Assembly (NCBI GenBank): GCA_044226045.1
Contig: JBGAHR010000015.1
Location: 1 to 64,000 of the forward strand
DNA from: Endoryza sp044226045
Lineage (GTDB): Bacteria > Bacteroidota > Bacteroidia > Chitinophagales > Chitinophagaceae
Direction of reading: 5' to 3'
DNA length: 64,000 nt
The position numbers were made by a program, and so were the translations under genes. The notes under the pieces were generated by a model. It was given only the letters and a program-made list of their open reading frames with translations. It made no database searches and was not told the DNA's origin. Shown piece after piece: positions 17,002-25,869 of the stretch (position 1 is the first letter of the stretch; each line of letters opens with the position of its first letter).

Positions 17002-18330
17002 ATGTCCCGTCGAAGATTCCTACAACAATCTGCTGCTTTGGCCAGCGGTGGTCTATTACTATCTGCACTCGATAACCAGGCTTTTGCCATTTTTAAAAAC
17101 AGGATAATGCCTTCCGACCAGATTAACATTGGAGCGATTGGCATTAAAGGAATGGGTTGGTCGAACCTGTCGGCCGCATTGAAGCAACCCGGCGTGAATG
17201 TGGTAGCCCTGTGTGATGTTGATAAAAGTGTTTTAGATAGCAGGATGGGGGACCTTGCCAAAATGGGAGTAGACACCTCCAAAGTCAAAACCTACGGAGA
17301 CTATCGGAAACTGTTGGCCCAGAAAGATATTGATGCAGTGATCATCGGTACGCCGGACCACTGGCATGCCCTGATCATGATCGAAGCCTGTCAGGCAGGA
17401 AAAGATGTATATGTGGAGAAACCGGTAGGTAACTCTATAGAGGAATGCCGCGCGATGGTGGCTGCACAAAAAAGATACAATAAGATTGTTCAGGCTGGTC
17501 AATGGCAAAGAAGCCAGCAGCATTTCAGGGATGCAGTTGATTTTATCAGAACCGGTCAGCTCGGACCGATCAGAACCGTGAAAGTGTGGTGTTACCAGGG
17601 ATGGATGAAACCAGATCCCAAAGTTCCGGATAGCGCTCCTCCTCCGGGAGTTGATTACGATATGTGGCTGGGCCCTGCCCCCAAAAGAGCTTTTAACGCC
17701 AGTCGTTTTCATTTCAATTTTCGATGGTTCTGGGATTATGCCGGTGGTCTGATGACCGATTGGGGTGTACACCTCATGGATTATGCGGTTTTTGGCATGA
17801 ACGCCGACGTTCCCAAATCTGTTTCCGCACTGGGCGGACAATTTGCGTATCCCGAGCTTTCACAGGAAACACCCGATACCATGGGCGCCTTGTATGAGTT
17901 TGACAAGTTCAACCTGATCTGGGACCACGCCATGGGTATTGACAATGGCTTATTCGGCCGTGATCATGGCATTGCGTTCATTGGAAACAATGGAACACTG
18001 GAGGTAGATCGTGGTGGCTGGGAAGTAATGGAAGAAAAGAGAAGCAAGGAAAAAGTAAAGGTTGAAAGAAAGAGCCCGACAGATAACGGATTACTTAAAC
18101 ACTGGGAAAACTTTGTTGCGGCCGTTCGTTCGCGCAAAGCGGAAGACCTGAACTGTCCAATACAGACAGGAGCACATATTGCCACCGTTTGCCAGTTGGG
18201 TAATATCGCTTTCCGTACCCAGCAAAAGCTCGTTTGGGATAAAGCCAAAGAAAGGTTTACCGACGAAGCCGTTAATAAGAAGTATTTCGGCAAGGAATAC
18301 CATAATGGGTATAAACTTCCCAAAATCTGA
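17002..18330 (+). CDS. Gfo/Idh/MocA family oxidoreductase, Tat-exported
   Basis: 442 residues. The start MSRRRFLQQSAALASGG is a twin-arginine signal. The Rossmann region reads IGAIGIKGMGWSNL, the family motif VEKPVGNSIEEC is near residue 138, and DWGVHLMDYAVFG lies in the catalytic half. Proteins of this group in Bacteroidota are often exported and carry tightly bound NAD(P). It follows the epimerase-like gene by 89 bases, with its own possible -7 element (TAtaTTTC near 16975), and ends at a strong terminator. Confidence 0.9.
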   Translation: MSRRRFLQQSAALASGGLLLSALDNQAFAIFKNRIMPSDQINIGAIGIKGMGWSNLSAALKQPGVNVVALCDVDKSVLDSRMGDLAKMGVDTSKVKTYGDYRKLLAQKDIDAVIIGTPDHWHALIMIEACQAGKDVYVEKPVGNSIEECRAMVAAQKRYNKIVQAGQWQRSQQHFRDAVDFIRTGQLGPIRTVKVWCYQGWMKPDPKVPDSAPPPGVDYDMWLGPAPKRAFNASRFHFNFRWFWDYAGGLMTDWGVHLMDYAVFGMNADVPKSVSALGGQFAYPELSQETPDTMGALYEFDKFNLIWDHAMGIDNGLFGRDHGIAFIGNNGTLEVDRGGWEVMEEKRSKEKVKVERKSPTDNGLLKHWENFVAAVRSRKAEDLNCPIQTGAHIATVCQLGNIAFRTQQKLVWDKAKERFTDEAVNKKYFGKEYHNGYKLPKI

Positions 18331-18353
18331 TAAACCGAATACAGTTATAAGAA

Positions 18354-18380
18354 CCCCGCCCGCTAATGGCGGGGTTTTTT
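18354..18380 (+). terminator. Rho-independent terminator after the Tat pair
   Basis: CCCCGCC-cgctaat-GGCGGGG is a 7-base all-GC-type stem followed by six T. It separates the sugar genes from the SET/ATP-grasp locus. The 18381-18730 stretch that follows has no gene or repeat that I recognise. Confidence 0.88.
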
Positions 18381-18730
18381 ATTGAAACCCGTTGTGGCTA
18401 AAAGGCTACGATAAGCGATTCCATGAAACGGCTTGCATTGGTTTTGTTTGCGAATCAATCAACTAGTATGGTCGTCATCTTAATACTCTATAGCCAGATA
18501 TCGACCCTGGTAACATTTTTGAGGCGGTTCTTTACCATAGATCCCCGCATGAACCGGATGTAAGTACAGGCATGGGGGTTATATTTAATGGCTGCTTTTG
18601 CCAATGAACAATGGATGGATCTTTCAACTATGGAATCAATGATTACCGGCATCATTAGCTATTCACATTTATACGCTTTATCGTTAATAAAAAAAACAAG
18701 CTATTAACGCAATAGAATACTTTATATAGC

Positions 18731-18738
18731 TATCTTTA
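18731..18738 (+). promoter_or_regulatory. Possible -7 element of the SET/ATP-grasp operon
   Basis: TAtcTTTA matches TAnnTTTG at all but the last fixed base and lies 27 bases before the SET gene start, after an AT-rich 385-base gap. Confidence 0.35.
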
Positions 18739-18765
18739 AATTATACACCCATTAATATTCTCACA

Positions 18766-19278
18766 ATGTCAGCAACTAACTCAATTACCCCAACCAGACA
18801 GGTTGTATTCAGCACTGCTTTTGCGGAAGTTTTGCGCAACCCTGAAAATGGCCAACAGCAATTGAACTCCTTGCGTTCCTTTCAGCCCGGTGAAGTGATT
18901 TGCAGTTTCCATGCAGGAGAAACAACATCCACTCCTACTTATCTGACGGTACAGACGGGAATAGACCGGCATATCACGCTTCGCCCGGAGTTCTTACAGT
19001 ACATCAATCATGGTTGTGATCCGAATGTTTTCTTCGACACAACATTGATGCAGCTGGTTTGTCTTAAACCCGTAGAAGCCGGTGAAGAATTTACTTTCTT
19101 CTATCCGTCTACAGAATGGGACATGGCCCAGCCTTTTGTTTGCCAGTGTCAATCGGCCAATTGCCTGCAATTGATACAGGGCGCCAGGTATCTTTCAACA
19201 GAAACAATCGAACAATACCGGTTTACTGATTTTATTTTATCCCAGCTTCACCGGAAAGCCCAACCTGAAAGCGTCTGA
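18766..19278 (+). CDS. Stand-alone SET-domain protein
   Basis: 170 residues. The SET core is seen as FLQYINHGCDPNVFF near residue 80 (the NHxCxPN motif with Gly for Ser) and GEEFTFFYPSTEWDM near 105. A post-SET-like cluster VCQCQSANCLQLI with three Cys is near 126. SET domains transfer methyl groups from SAM to protein lysines. The usual N-terminal GxGxxA strand is missing or diverged, and the catalytic Tyr region reads FFYPS in place of FDY, so activity is uncertain. It lies 5 bases before an ATP-grasp gene and shares domain types with the fusion protein at 20474. Confidence 0.82.
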   Translation: MSATNSITPTRQVVFSTAFAEVLRNPENGQQQLNSLRSFQPGEVICSFHAGETTSTPTYLTVQTGIDRHITLRPEFLQYINHGCDPNVFFDTTLMQLVCLKPVEAGEEFTFFYPSTEWDMAQPFVCQCQSANCLQLIQGARYLSTETIEQYRFTDFILSQLHRKAQPESV

Positions 19279-19283
19279 TTTGC

Positions 19284-20381
19284 ATGAGCCCTTCTGCTAT
19301 TGATCCGTTTCGTTCTTATAAGATGTGGGTGTTGGTACCACAGCTGGAAACTGACGACCCAAACCTTCAGTACTACTACGATTTCACGCAAAGCCTTAAA
19401 GAATACACACAGGTCTTCGAAGAATTAAAGGCAGAATGGCAATGGCAACCGGTTACCATCAATAATTTCTCCCAAACGATTGCTGATATAAAAGAACAAT
19501 CCAACGGCCATCTTCCGTTGGTCATCAACCTGTGTGATGGAGATGAGATAAACGGAACGCCCGGCGTATCTGTTATTCATGAACTCGAACGTCAGCAACT
19601 GGCCTATACCGGTTCAGACGCCCATTTCTACACCATCACCACCTCCAAGATTCCAATGAAGGAAGCTTTTGATAAAGCATCTGTGCCAACACCGGCATGG
19701 GCGGTTATCAATGGCGATGAAGAAGATACAAAGGCCATCTGTCAGTCCATCGGAACACCCCTGATCATTAAACCGGCCATCTCGGGTGGCAGCATGGGAG
19801 TATCCGTAAAAAATGTGGTTCATTCCGAGACCGAATTACTCAACCGCATCCGGGAACTCAACAATGGATATCGCGGATGGCAGCTGACCACCGGAGGACT
19901 ACTTGCCGAATCATTTGTGAAAGGCCCCGAGTTTACTTCTCTCATCGTCGGCAACTCCGATCAACCCGATCAATGCATCGTGTATGAACCCGTGGAAAGA
20001 GTATTCCACGATTCTCTCCCCGAAACCGAGAAGTTTCTTTCTTTCGATCGCTTATGGGAGATCTATGAAGATGAATCTCCTATGCCCAACAACGAGAACT
20101 TTTATAACTATATACCCGTTAAAGAGCCCCTGGCGCAGGCAATCAAGGACATCAGCCTGAAAGCCTATTGCGCGGTGGGAGGAAAAGGTTATGGCCGGCT
20201 CGATATCCGGATGGATACCGCCACCGGCGACCTGTATGTACTCGAAGTGAATGCCCAATGTGGATTGAGCGAAGACGAAGACTATACATCCATCGGCGCC
20301 ATTCTAAGAGTATCAGACAAGTCCTTTACTCAGCTGGTATCAGAAATTATAAAAGAAGCATTAACCAAAAGAACGGCCTGA
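19284..20381 (+). CDS. ATP-grasp ligase, D-Ala-D-Ala ligase-like
   Basis: A 365-residue carboxylate-amine ligase. The ATP-grasp core shows PLIIKPAISGGSMGVSVKN (nucleotide-binding Lys and flexible loop), LLAESFVKGPEFTSLIV and the metal motif YVLEVNAQCGLSED. The N-terminal domain (NLCDGDEINGTPGV) resembles the Ddl N-domain. It is unlikely to be the housekeeping ddl because the acceptor loop and C-terminal signature differ and a SET gene precedes it. Its role is probably formation of an amide or peptide bond on an unknown amino acid or peptide. Confidence 0.82.
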   Translation: MSPSAIDPFRSYKMWVLVPQLETDDPNLQYYYDFTQSLKEYTQVFEELKAEWQWQPVTINNFSQTIADIKEQSNGHLPLVINLCDGDEINGTPGVSVIHELERQQLAYTGSDAHFYTITTSKIPMKEAFDKASVPTPAWAVINGDEEDTKAICQSIGTPLIIKPAISGGSMGVSVKNVVHSETELLNRIRELNNGYRGWQLTTGGLLAESFVKGPEFTSLIVGNSDQPDQCIVYEPVERVFHDSLPETEKFLSFDRLWEIYEDESPMPNNENFYNYIPVKEPLAQAIKDISLKAYCAVGGKGYGRLDIRMDTATGDLYVLEVNAQCGLSEDEDYTSIGAILRVSDKSFTQLVSEIIKEALTKRTA

Positions 20382-20427
20382 TTGCTTTTATTAATAAGAT
20401 TATTCTTTTATATTTATATATATAGTA

Positions 20428-20435
20428 TAGGTTTG
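20428..20435 (+). promoter_or_regulatory. Bacteroidota -7 element before the ATP-grasp/SET fusion
   Basis: TAggTTTG, an exact TAnnTTTG match followed by C, lies 38 bases before the ATG in an AT-rich 92-base gap. It suggests that the fusion gene has its own promoter besides any readthrough. Confidence 0.5.
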
Positions 20436-20473
20436 CTTTCTATTAACCCATTATATCATTACGAACCTTCTTT

Positions 20474-21910
20474 ATGAAAGTTTGCGTCCTTCAACCCGAT
20501 TACTCAACAACCGGCGTAGATTATAAAAACTACGATCCTCCCCGCGACCTCGCAAGACTTCTTCCCGATGATACCGTGGATCATGTCTTCCTGAATAAAC
20601 TGACAACCTATCGCCAGTTGAAAGAATTGGGGAAAAAGGGTTATGATATTTTTGTCAACCTCTGCGAGGGCTACCTCGAATGGGAAGTCCCGTCGATAGA
20701 CGTCATACACAGTCTTGAGTTGTTAAACCTTCCTCATACCGGACCCTCCTCTAAATTGTATGATCCCACCAAGGAGCTGATGAAATATGTGGCGTATTGC
20801 GAAGGAGTACCGACTCCTCAATTTGTATTGGTGGAAAGTCTCGAAGATGTGGAAGATGCCTGCAAACACCTGGCATTCCCGCTTTTCGTAAAACCGGCCA
20901 AAGCGGGAGACAGCCTGGGAGTGGATGAACGTTCAATGGTTCAAAACAAAGAAGAACTGGTCGCCAAAGTAAAGGAGATCATAGATGAATACGGTCCGTT
21001 GCTGGTAGAAGAATACATTGCCGGTCGTGAGTTCACCGTGCTCGTAGCCGCTAATGCCAGGCCGGAAAAAAGTTGTACTGTATTCAAGCCGGTTGAATAT
21101 GTATTTCCCGAAGGACGCAGTTTCAAGACCTATGCGCTGAAAACTTCCGAGCTCCACCCCGACTGCAATTTCCCTTGCAACGATAAAAAACTCGAACGAC
21201 AACTTAAGAAAGCTGCAGAAAGAATCTTTCACGGCTTTGGCGGTGTTGGATATGCGCGGCTCGATTTCAGGGTCAACGAAAAAGGAAAGATTTTCTTCCT
21301 GGAAATCAACTTTACCTGCTCTGTATTTTATACAGACGGATATGAAGGATCTGCCGATTTCATTCTCAAATTCGATGAAATGGGTCAGGCAGGTTTCCTG
21401 AAGCATATTATGGCAGAGGGCATTGCCCGTCACCAGCGCAAGCAGAAGAAATTTGTAGTAAAAGGAAACTCGATTGCCGGTTACGGCATTTATGCCAAAC
21501 AGCCGATTAGAAAAGGGGAAGTGGTGTTTTCCGGAGAAGAAAGATCCCAGCGACTGGCCACCCGTCGTTTTGTTGAAAAAAACTGGAACGAAGACGAAAA
21601 AGAAGTATTCCGCAGATATGCCTATCCCGTCAGTAATGAAGTTTTCCTGTTATGGGATGATGATCCATCCGGATGGGCTCCCCAAAATCATAGCTGCAAT
21701 CCCAATACGGTATGCGATGGATTGAATGTCGTAGCTCTTCGTAATATCAAGAAAGGAGAAGAGTTGACACTAGATTATGCGGTATTCCTCGATGAACACA
21801 TGGAATCCTTTGTTTGTCGATGCGGCGCCAGCAATTGCCGCGGATTGATTACGGGCACACCTGCAAATTCGGTAACCGAGCGGGAGGTGAAAGTTCGCAC
21901 AATCCGGTAA
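20474..21910 (+). CDS. ATP-grasp/SET fusion protein
   Basis: 478 residues. Residues 1 to about 320 are a Ddl-like ATP-grasp module (PLFVKPAKAGDSLGVDE, LLVEEYIAGREFTVLV, the metal motif IFFLEINFTCSVFY). Residues about 325-460 are a full SET domain with GNSIAGYGIYAKQPI, QNHSCNPNTVCDG near 405, KGEELTLDYAVF near 429 and a post-SET VCRCGASNCRGL near 448. All key SET residues are kept, so this copy should be catalytic. The C-terminus after residue 460 is a short basic tail. It is one polypeptide that ligates and probably methylates. It follows the SET and ATP-grasp genes in the same direction. Confidence 0.9.
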   Translation: MKVCVLQPDYSTTGVDYKNYDPPRDLARLLPDDTVDHVFLNKLTTYRQLKELGKKGYDIFVNLCEGYLEWEVPSIDVIHSLELLNLPHTGPSSKLYDPTKELMKYVAYCEGVPTPQFVLVESLEDVEDACKHLAFPLFVKPAKAGDSLGVDERSMVQNKEELVAKVKEIIDEYGPLLVEEYIAGREFTVLVAANARPEKSCTVFKPVEYVFPEGRSFKTYALKTSELHPDCNFPCNDKKLERQLKKAAERIFHGFGGVGYARLDFRVNEKGKIFFLEINFTCSVFYTDGYEGSADFILKFDEMGQAGFLKHIMAEGIARHQRKQKKFVVKGNSIAGYGIYAKQPIRKGEVVFSGEERSQRLATRRFVEKNWNEDEKEVFRRYAYPVSNEVFLLWDDDPSGWAPQNHSCNPNTVCDGLNVVALRNIKKGEELTLDYAVFLDEHMESFVCRCGASNCRGLITGTPANSVTEREVKVRTIR

Positions 21911-21919
21911 TCTAACAGA

Positions 21920-22555
21920 CTACATCATATACAGCGCTGTAAATACCAATGCATGGGCAGTAAATAACCCCGCTGCCAGCAGGTATGGTCTCGATTTTTG
22001 TATCCGCCCGTCATAGACTATCAATATCAGCAAAATTGCCAGGGTGATGCCGTACTGAATGTATTGCGTTGCCTGGAAAGAAAGATCCAGCCATACAGGT
22101 CCAATGCGGCCAATCGTTGGCCCCAACAAAACCAGGGTCGATGAAATCATATACCGCATGTGGTTGGCTATATTCTTTTTATTCCTGATAGCCAGCACAT
22201 ACAAGGTTAACATCACCAGTGAATCGGCCAGTGGAAAGAACAGGTCTTTTGCGTGATCACTCTGTATCAGGATAATTTCCCTCGGTAAAAAAGACAGGAA
22301 GAATAAAGGAAAAACCAGGTAGGACAACTTTCCAATCGTTCGATGCCAACTGTATTTTCGATTGGCGATCAATAATGGCTGAACAATCAGCATCAACACC
22401 CATAAAATCGCCAGGCTCGCATGAATATGATCGAAGTATTTTATTCTGTCTGCGAATTGAGGAAAGTGCTGGAAATAAGATCTATAGAATGCCAGGAAAA
22501 CGAGTGGAAACAACAGCAGCATAAAGTAGCCCAAAAGGCTGTATTTTCTTTCCAT
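21920..22555 (-). CDS. Multi-spanning membrane protein of unknown function
   Basis: 211 residues with about six to seven hydrophobic helices. Conserved-looking polar residues sit in DHIHASLAILWVLMLIVQ and WHRTIGKLSYLVFP, a His arrangement seen in DUF2306-like and heme-binding membrane proteins. No firm family call. It converges on the fusion gene, 9 bases from its end. Confidence 0.65.
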   Translation of the reverse strand: MERKYSLLGYFMLLLFPLVFLAFYRSYFQHFPQFADRIKYFDHIHASLAILWVLMLIVQPLLIANRKYSWHRTIGKLSYLVFPLFFLSFLPREIILIQSDHAKDLFFPLADSLVMLTLYVLAIRNKKNIANHMRYMISSTLVLLGPTIGRIGPVWLDLSFQATQYIQYGITLAILLILIVYDGRIQKSRPYLLAAGLFTAHALVFTALYMM

Positions 22556-22741
22556 ATAGCAGGGGTTCTTGTCAGAAAGGTAGACTTAATTCTTCTACTT
22601 ACCAGCCTTGCCTCCAGACAGCCCATAAATACAGACCGCTGTCCATCGGCAATGGCTAAATCGATTCCGTTACCGACTCATTTTCGGGTTCATGGCAAGG
22701 AGTGGTTTATTAGATTACTAAACTCAACCAAACTCTCTGCA

Positions 22742-23233
22742 ATGAAAAAGATTTACCTATTGCTGGTCAGTCTGTTAATCCTTGGTGCTTGTCCAGCCAG
22801 CGCACAAAAAATACTCCTGAAAATAGCCTCTGTTACTGCAGCCGCCGGAGAAGAGGTAAAAGCTGCAGAATTGAGAGCAGATGGAAGTATCAGTTGGTCG
22901 GGGGGTGGAGCGGCTGTCGGGAAGGTAAGCGTCAAAGATTTTCTTATCAAAAAACAGAATGGGACCTCCTCGAACGATCTGTTCAAGAAATTGCTGATGG
23001 GAACTGCTATTCCTACAGTTATATTGGAATATTATGATGCATCCAACACACTTTACTTTACCATTACCCTGAAAACAGTTTTTGTTACCAACTTTTATTG
23101 GCTGAGTCCCGAATGCCCGACCTGCCTGAAACTCGAACACCAGGTCGCTTTCGCACCCAAACAAATTGAAACCTACGACGTAGCCACAGGAGTGACCGTT
23201 CGATATGATCTTTCAACCTATTCGACTTATTGA
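22742..23233 (+). CDS. Secreted Hcp-like protein
   Basis: 163 residues with a signal peptide (LLLVSLLILGACPASAQ), then a beta-rich domain: GKVSVKDFLIKKQNGTSSND, PTVILEYYDASNTLYFTITL, and LEHQVAFAPKQIETYDV near the end. The pattern matches the Hcp family of type VI secretion tube proteins, but a signal peptide is not expected for a true tube subunit and no T6SS genes are nearby. A CPTC motif could bind metal or form a disulfide. ATG 22742 was chosen for its signal peptide; upstream in-frame residues lie opposite the neighbouring membrane gene. Confidence 0.6.
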   Translation: MKKIYLLLVSLLILGACPASAQKILLKIASVTAAAGEEVKAAELRADGSISWSGGGAAVGKVSVKDFLIKKQNGTSSNDLFKKLLMGTAIPTVILEYYDASNTLYFTITLKTVFVTNFYWLSPECPTCLKLEHQVAFAPKQIETYDVATGVTVRYDLSTYSTY

Positions 23234-23235
23234 AG

Positions 23236-23637
23236 ATGAAATTCTTTTTGGCCATATTGTTCTGTAGTTGTTCTGTTTCAGCCTTTTCACAAATTGGCAT
23301 TTCCAATCCCGGCAGCGTTGTGTTGGCAAAAGACAGTTTTTCTACCAAACAAATTGGTAAAGCCAACACCACCCGATGTCCGCTACCGGGAACCTGCCAG
23401 TCGAATTGCGTGGTGTATACTTTTATCGGAACCGGCAACTGGAGTATTGAAGGAAACTGGGAGGGGGGCTTTATGCCCCCTGCCACCCTGAGTGGTTGCG
23501 TTCAGATCATCATCAACCCCAAAGACAATACGGAATGCCTGATGAATATTCCCCTTCAACAAATACCGTCCGGAGCCAGCATTGTTGTAGCTGCTGGTAA
23601 AAAGTTTCGGATTCCGGGCAAACTTATACAACAGTGA
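23236..23637 (+). CDS. Secreted small protein of unknown function
   Basis: 133 residues with a signal peptide ending near SAFSQ. The mature part has four spaced Cys (CPLPGTCQSNC and later CVQI, CLMN) and the phrase TGNWSIEGNWEGG, as seen in beta-strand adhesin-like repeats of Bacteroidota surface proteins. It starts 2 bases after the Hcp-like gene, so the two are expressed together. No function is assigned. Confidence 0.6.
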   Translation: MKFFLAILFCSCSVSAFSQIGISNPGSVVLAKDSFSTKQIGKANTTRCPLPGTCQSNCVVYTFIGTGNWSIEGNWEGGFMPPATLSGCVQIIINPKDNTECLMNIPLQQIPSGASIVVAAGKKFRIPGKLIQQ

Positions 23638-23676
23638 AAATGCCGGCTAATGCCCCAAAAATGATTAAGATTGCGT

Positions 23677-24906
23677 ATGAAGATTGCCATTCTGACAATG
23701 GGAACCCGGGGAGATGTTCAGCCCTACGCTGTGTTGGGACAGGCCCTTCAAAAAAGAGGGCACCATGTGTGTTTGTCAACATCAAAGAACTTTGAATCGC
23801 TCGTTAAATCGTATGACATCGACTTCTTACCAGTAGAAGCAGATTTTCAGGAAGTATTAAATTCCGAGGAAGGAAAGAAACTTTTAAAGGCCAATCCACT
23901 CGCCATAAAAAGAAACCTCAAGACTTTTATCTATCCGCTCATGAAAAGCTCTTTGGCCATCTTTTATTCTTTGGCAAGAGAATCGGATATCGTACTATAT
24001 CATGTAAAAACACTCGCAGACTCCTTTGCCGACCAGTTTCCCGAAAGAATGATCCGGGCCTCGGTTCTCCCCATTATAGAGCCTACAAGCGAATTTGCAA
24101 ATCCGGCATTCAGTGGGCTGCCGATACCCGGAATCCTGAACCGGCTAACGTACAAGCTGTCGAATCTGAGTATTCGACTCTTATCAACGCCCATCGGTGA
24201 ATTCAGGAGAGCACAGCAGTTACCGAAAAAATTTAAAGTTCCTGTTGTTAGAAATATTTATGGGATCAGCCCACACTTTCTTCCGATCCCGCGAGACTAT
24301 TCTGCTCAGTCGAAATTTTCCGGGTTCTGGTTTGGAACCTCCCTTGAAGAAATTCCGGAAGATCTTTTACAATTTATCAACTCGGGAGAACCTCCCTTGC
24401 TTTTAACTTTTGGCAGTATGCCGTTTAAGGGAAAATTCAATTTACTGGCAGCCATTACCCGGATGACAGAAAAGTTCAATATCAGAATGATTGTCGTGAA
24501 AGGCTGGGGCCTCGAGCAAATTGAACAGCTTCAACATCACCCGAAAATAAAAGTAATTAAGTCTGCCCCCTATGAGAAATTATTCCCCCTCACCAAAGCA
24601 ATCATACATCACGGAGGCATTGGTACTACTTCAGAGTGCCTGAGAGCGGGGAAGCCATTTATGATTTGTCCTGTTCTTTACCCTATTGGCGACCAACAAT
24701 TTTGGGGAATGCAGGGATATAAAATGGGGCTTGCGGTTAAACCTGTACCGCTAAATAAAATGACCGAAGAAAAGTTTTTGAAAAGCATAGAAGAGTTAAT
24801 AAGCAATGACGTTCTTTACAAGAACGCTTTATCCATGAAAAAGCAAATTGATCAGGAGAATGGACTACTGGATACCCTGGCTGAAATCGAGAAGATGTTG
24901 AGTTAG
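23677..24906 (+). CDS. Glycosyltransferase, GT1/GT28 UDP-sugar type
   Basis: A 409-residue two-domain GT-B enzyme. The N-terminus IAILTMGTRGDVQPYAVLGQ is the glycosyltransferase family 28 start seen in sterol and macrolide glucosyltransferases. The C-terminal donor site reads IIHHGGIGTTSECLRAGKP with PVLYPIGDQQFW. It most likely moves a sugar from a UDP-sugar to a lipid or small molecule. ATG 23677 is preferred to a TTG two codons upstream. It stands alone after the two secreted proteins. Confidence 0.88.
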   Translation: MKIAILTMGTRGDVQPYAVLGQALQKRGHHVCLSTSKNFESLVKSYDIDFLPVEADFQEVLNSEEGKKLLKANPLAIKRNLKTFIYPLMKSSLAIFYSLARESDIVLYHVKTLADSFADQFPERMIRASVLPIIEPTSEFANPAFSGLPIPGILNRLTYKLSNLSIRLLSTPIGEFRRAQQLPKKFKVPVVRNIYGISPHFLPIPRDYSAQSKFSGFWFGTSLEEIPEDLLQFINSGEPPLLLTFGSMPFKGKFNLLAAITRMTEKFNIRMIVVKGWGLEQIEQLQHHPKIKVIKSAPYEKLFPLTKAIIHHGGIGTTSECLRAGKPFMICPVLYPIGDQQFWGMQGYKMGLAVKPVPLNKMTEEKFLKSIEELISNDVLYKNALSMKKQIDQENGLLDTLAEIEKMLS

Positions 24907-24927
24907 GCAATACGACTGTACGCAAAT

Positions 24928-25371
24928 TTACATTAGTGAATCACCGTTGTCCGCGTTTTCCCCGGGCAATCTTTGTTGGTGAATCTTCGGATCATTCATA
25001 AGATTTGCTTTTCTGACTACAATCAGCTTGTCGTTTTCCAGTTCAGCCAGCCCGAACTCATAACAATACCGGAAGATCGTTTCATGGGCATTTATACGCG
25101 TATGTGTATAATAGTCGAAACAAAACCCTGATAACAGCAGTTGCTGGCGGCTCACTCTCGTAACGGGTTTGTTTGGAGTAAAAAGACTTTCTAAAATTCT
25201 CCTGTTCTTTAGTAGCAGTCTGTTAATTCGCCTCACCGTATTGCTTTTGTTTGCCTGTTGCAGGTTGTTATAGGCATTGCGGCAAAGATCATTACAATAC
25301 TTCTTGTCCTTTCTTCCCCGGATGAGATCTCCGCAATGCAAACAATATTTTACTGTCTCTTTATTTATCAT
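24928..25371 (-). CDS. Zinc-ribbon protein, DNA-binding-like, unknown
   Basis: About 147 residues from Met 25371. The N-terminus has a Cys4 ribbon, YCLHCGDLIRGRKDKKYC and DLCRNAYNN, as in small Bacteroidota proteins of unknown role. A helical middle (NRLLLKNRRILESLF) and a winged-helix-like end (FRYCYEFGLAELENDKLIVV) follow. An in-frame Met at 25458 would add 29 residues without family support. The gene is divergent from ssb, which suggests shared control. Confidence 0.6.
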   Translation of the reverse strand: MINKETVKYCLHCGDLIRGRKDKKYCNDLCRNAYNNLQQANKSNTVRRINRLLLKNRRILESLFTPNKPVTRVSRQQLLLSGFCFDYYTHTRINAHETIFRYCYEFGLAELENDKLIVVRKANLMNDPKIHQQRLPGENADNGDSLM

Positions 25372-25499
25372 TGTCTTTAATTCGATCCGCAAAATAGGCT
25401 GCCTGGCTTCAGCTTCAAACGTTTTTATCCATGTAGAAATGGTTATTTCTCGTTTCAATGCCCACTACCTCCTCATCTTTACAGAGAAAATCAATTTAT

Positions 25500-25865
25500 A
25501 TGCAATCACTAAAAAACAAGGTTCAATTAATTGGAAATGTGGGCAGTGATCCGAAGGTCAGAAAAACGGAGTCGGGGAGAAAATGGGCGCGTTTCAGCGT
25601 GGCAACAAGCGAGACCTATAGAAATACCCGCGGTGAAAAAATTACGGAAACCCAATGGCATCAGCTTATGGCCTGGGGTAAAAATGCAGAGATCGCCGAG
25701 GAGCATTTTCGTAAAGGAAGCCAGCTGGCTGTTGAAGGAAAATTGATCAACAGGAGTTACCTGGATCGACAGGGCAATAAAAAATACGTGACTGAAGTAT
25801 TGGTTGCAGAAATGCTGTTGCTCTCCGATCCTTGGGAAGAGTATTTTACTCAATGGAATCAGTAA
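25500..25865 (+). CDS. ssb: Single-stranded DNA-binding protein (short paralogue)
   Basis: 121 residues with an OB fold: NKVQLIGNVGSDPKVRKTES, WARFSVATSETYRN, TQWHQLMAWGKNAE, and KGSQLAVEGKLINRSYLDRQ. The protein stops soon after the fold (WEEYFTQWNQ) and lacks the acidic Pro-Phe tip that recruits repair proteins in housekeeping SSB. It is therefore probably a second, specialised SSB. ATG 25500 starts the OB fold; the upstream Met at 25458 is not needed. Confidence 0.88.
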   Translation: MQSLKNKVQLIGNVGSDPKVRKTESGRKWARFSVATSETYRNTRGEKITETQWHQLMAWGKNAEIAEEHFRKGSQLAVEGKLINRSYLDRQGNKKYVTEVLVAEMLLLSDPWEEYFTQWNQ

Positions 25866-25869
25866 AAAG

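Noticed and set aside
19284..21910. Housekeeping ddl or vancomycin-type resistance ligases
   Set aside because: No vanH or vanX or mur genes nearby, and association with SET domains speaks for another substrate.
22742..23233. Type VI secretion locus
   Set aside because: Only one Hcp-like domain, with a signal peptide, and no sheath, VgrG or ATPase genes.
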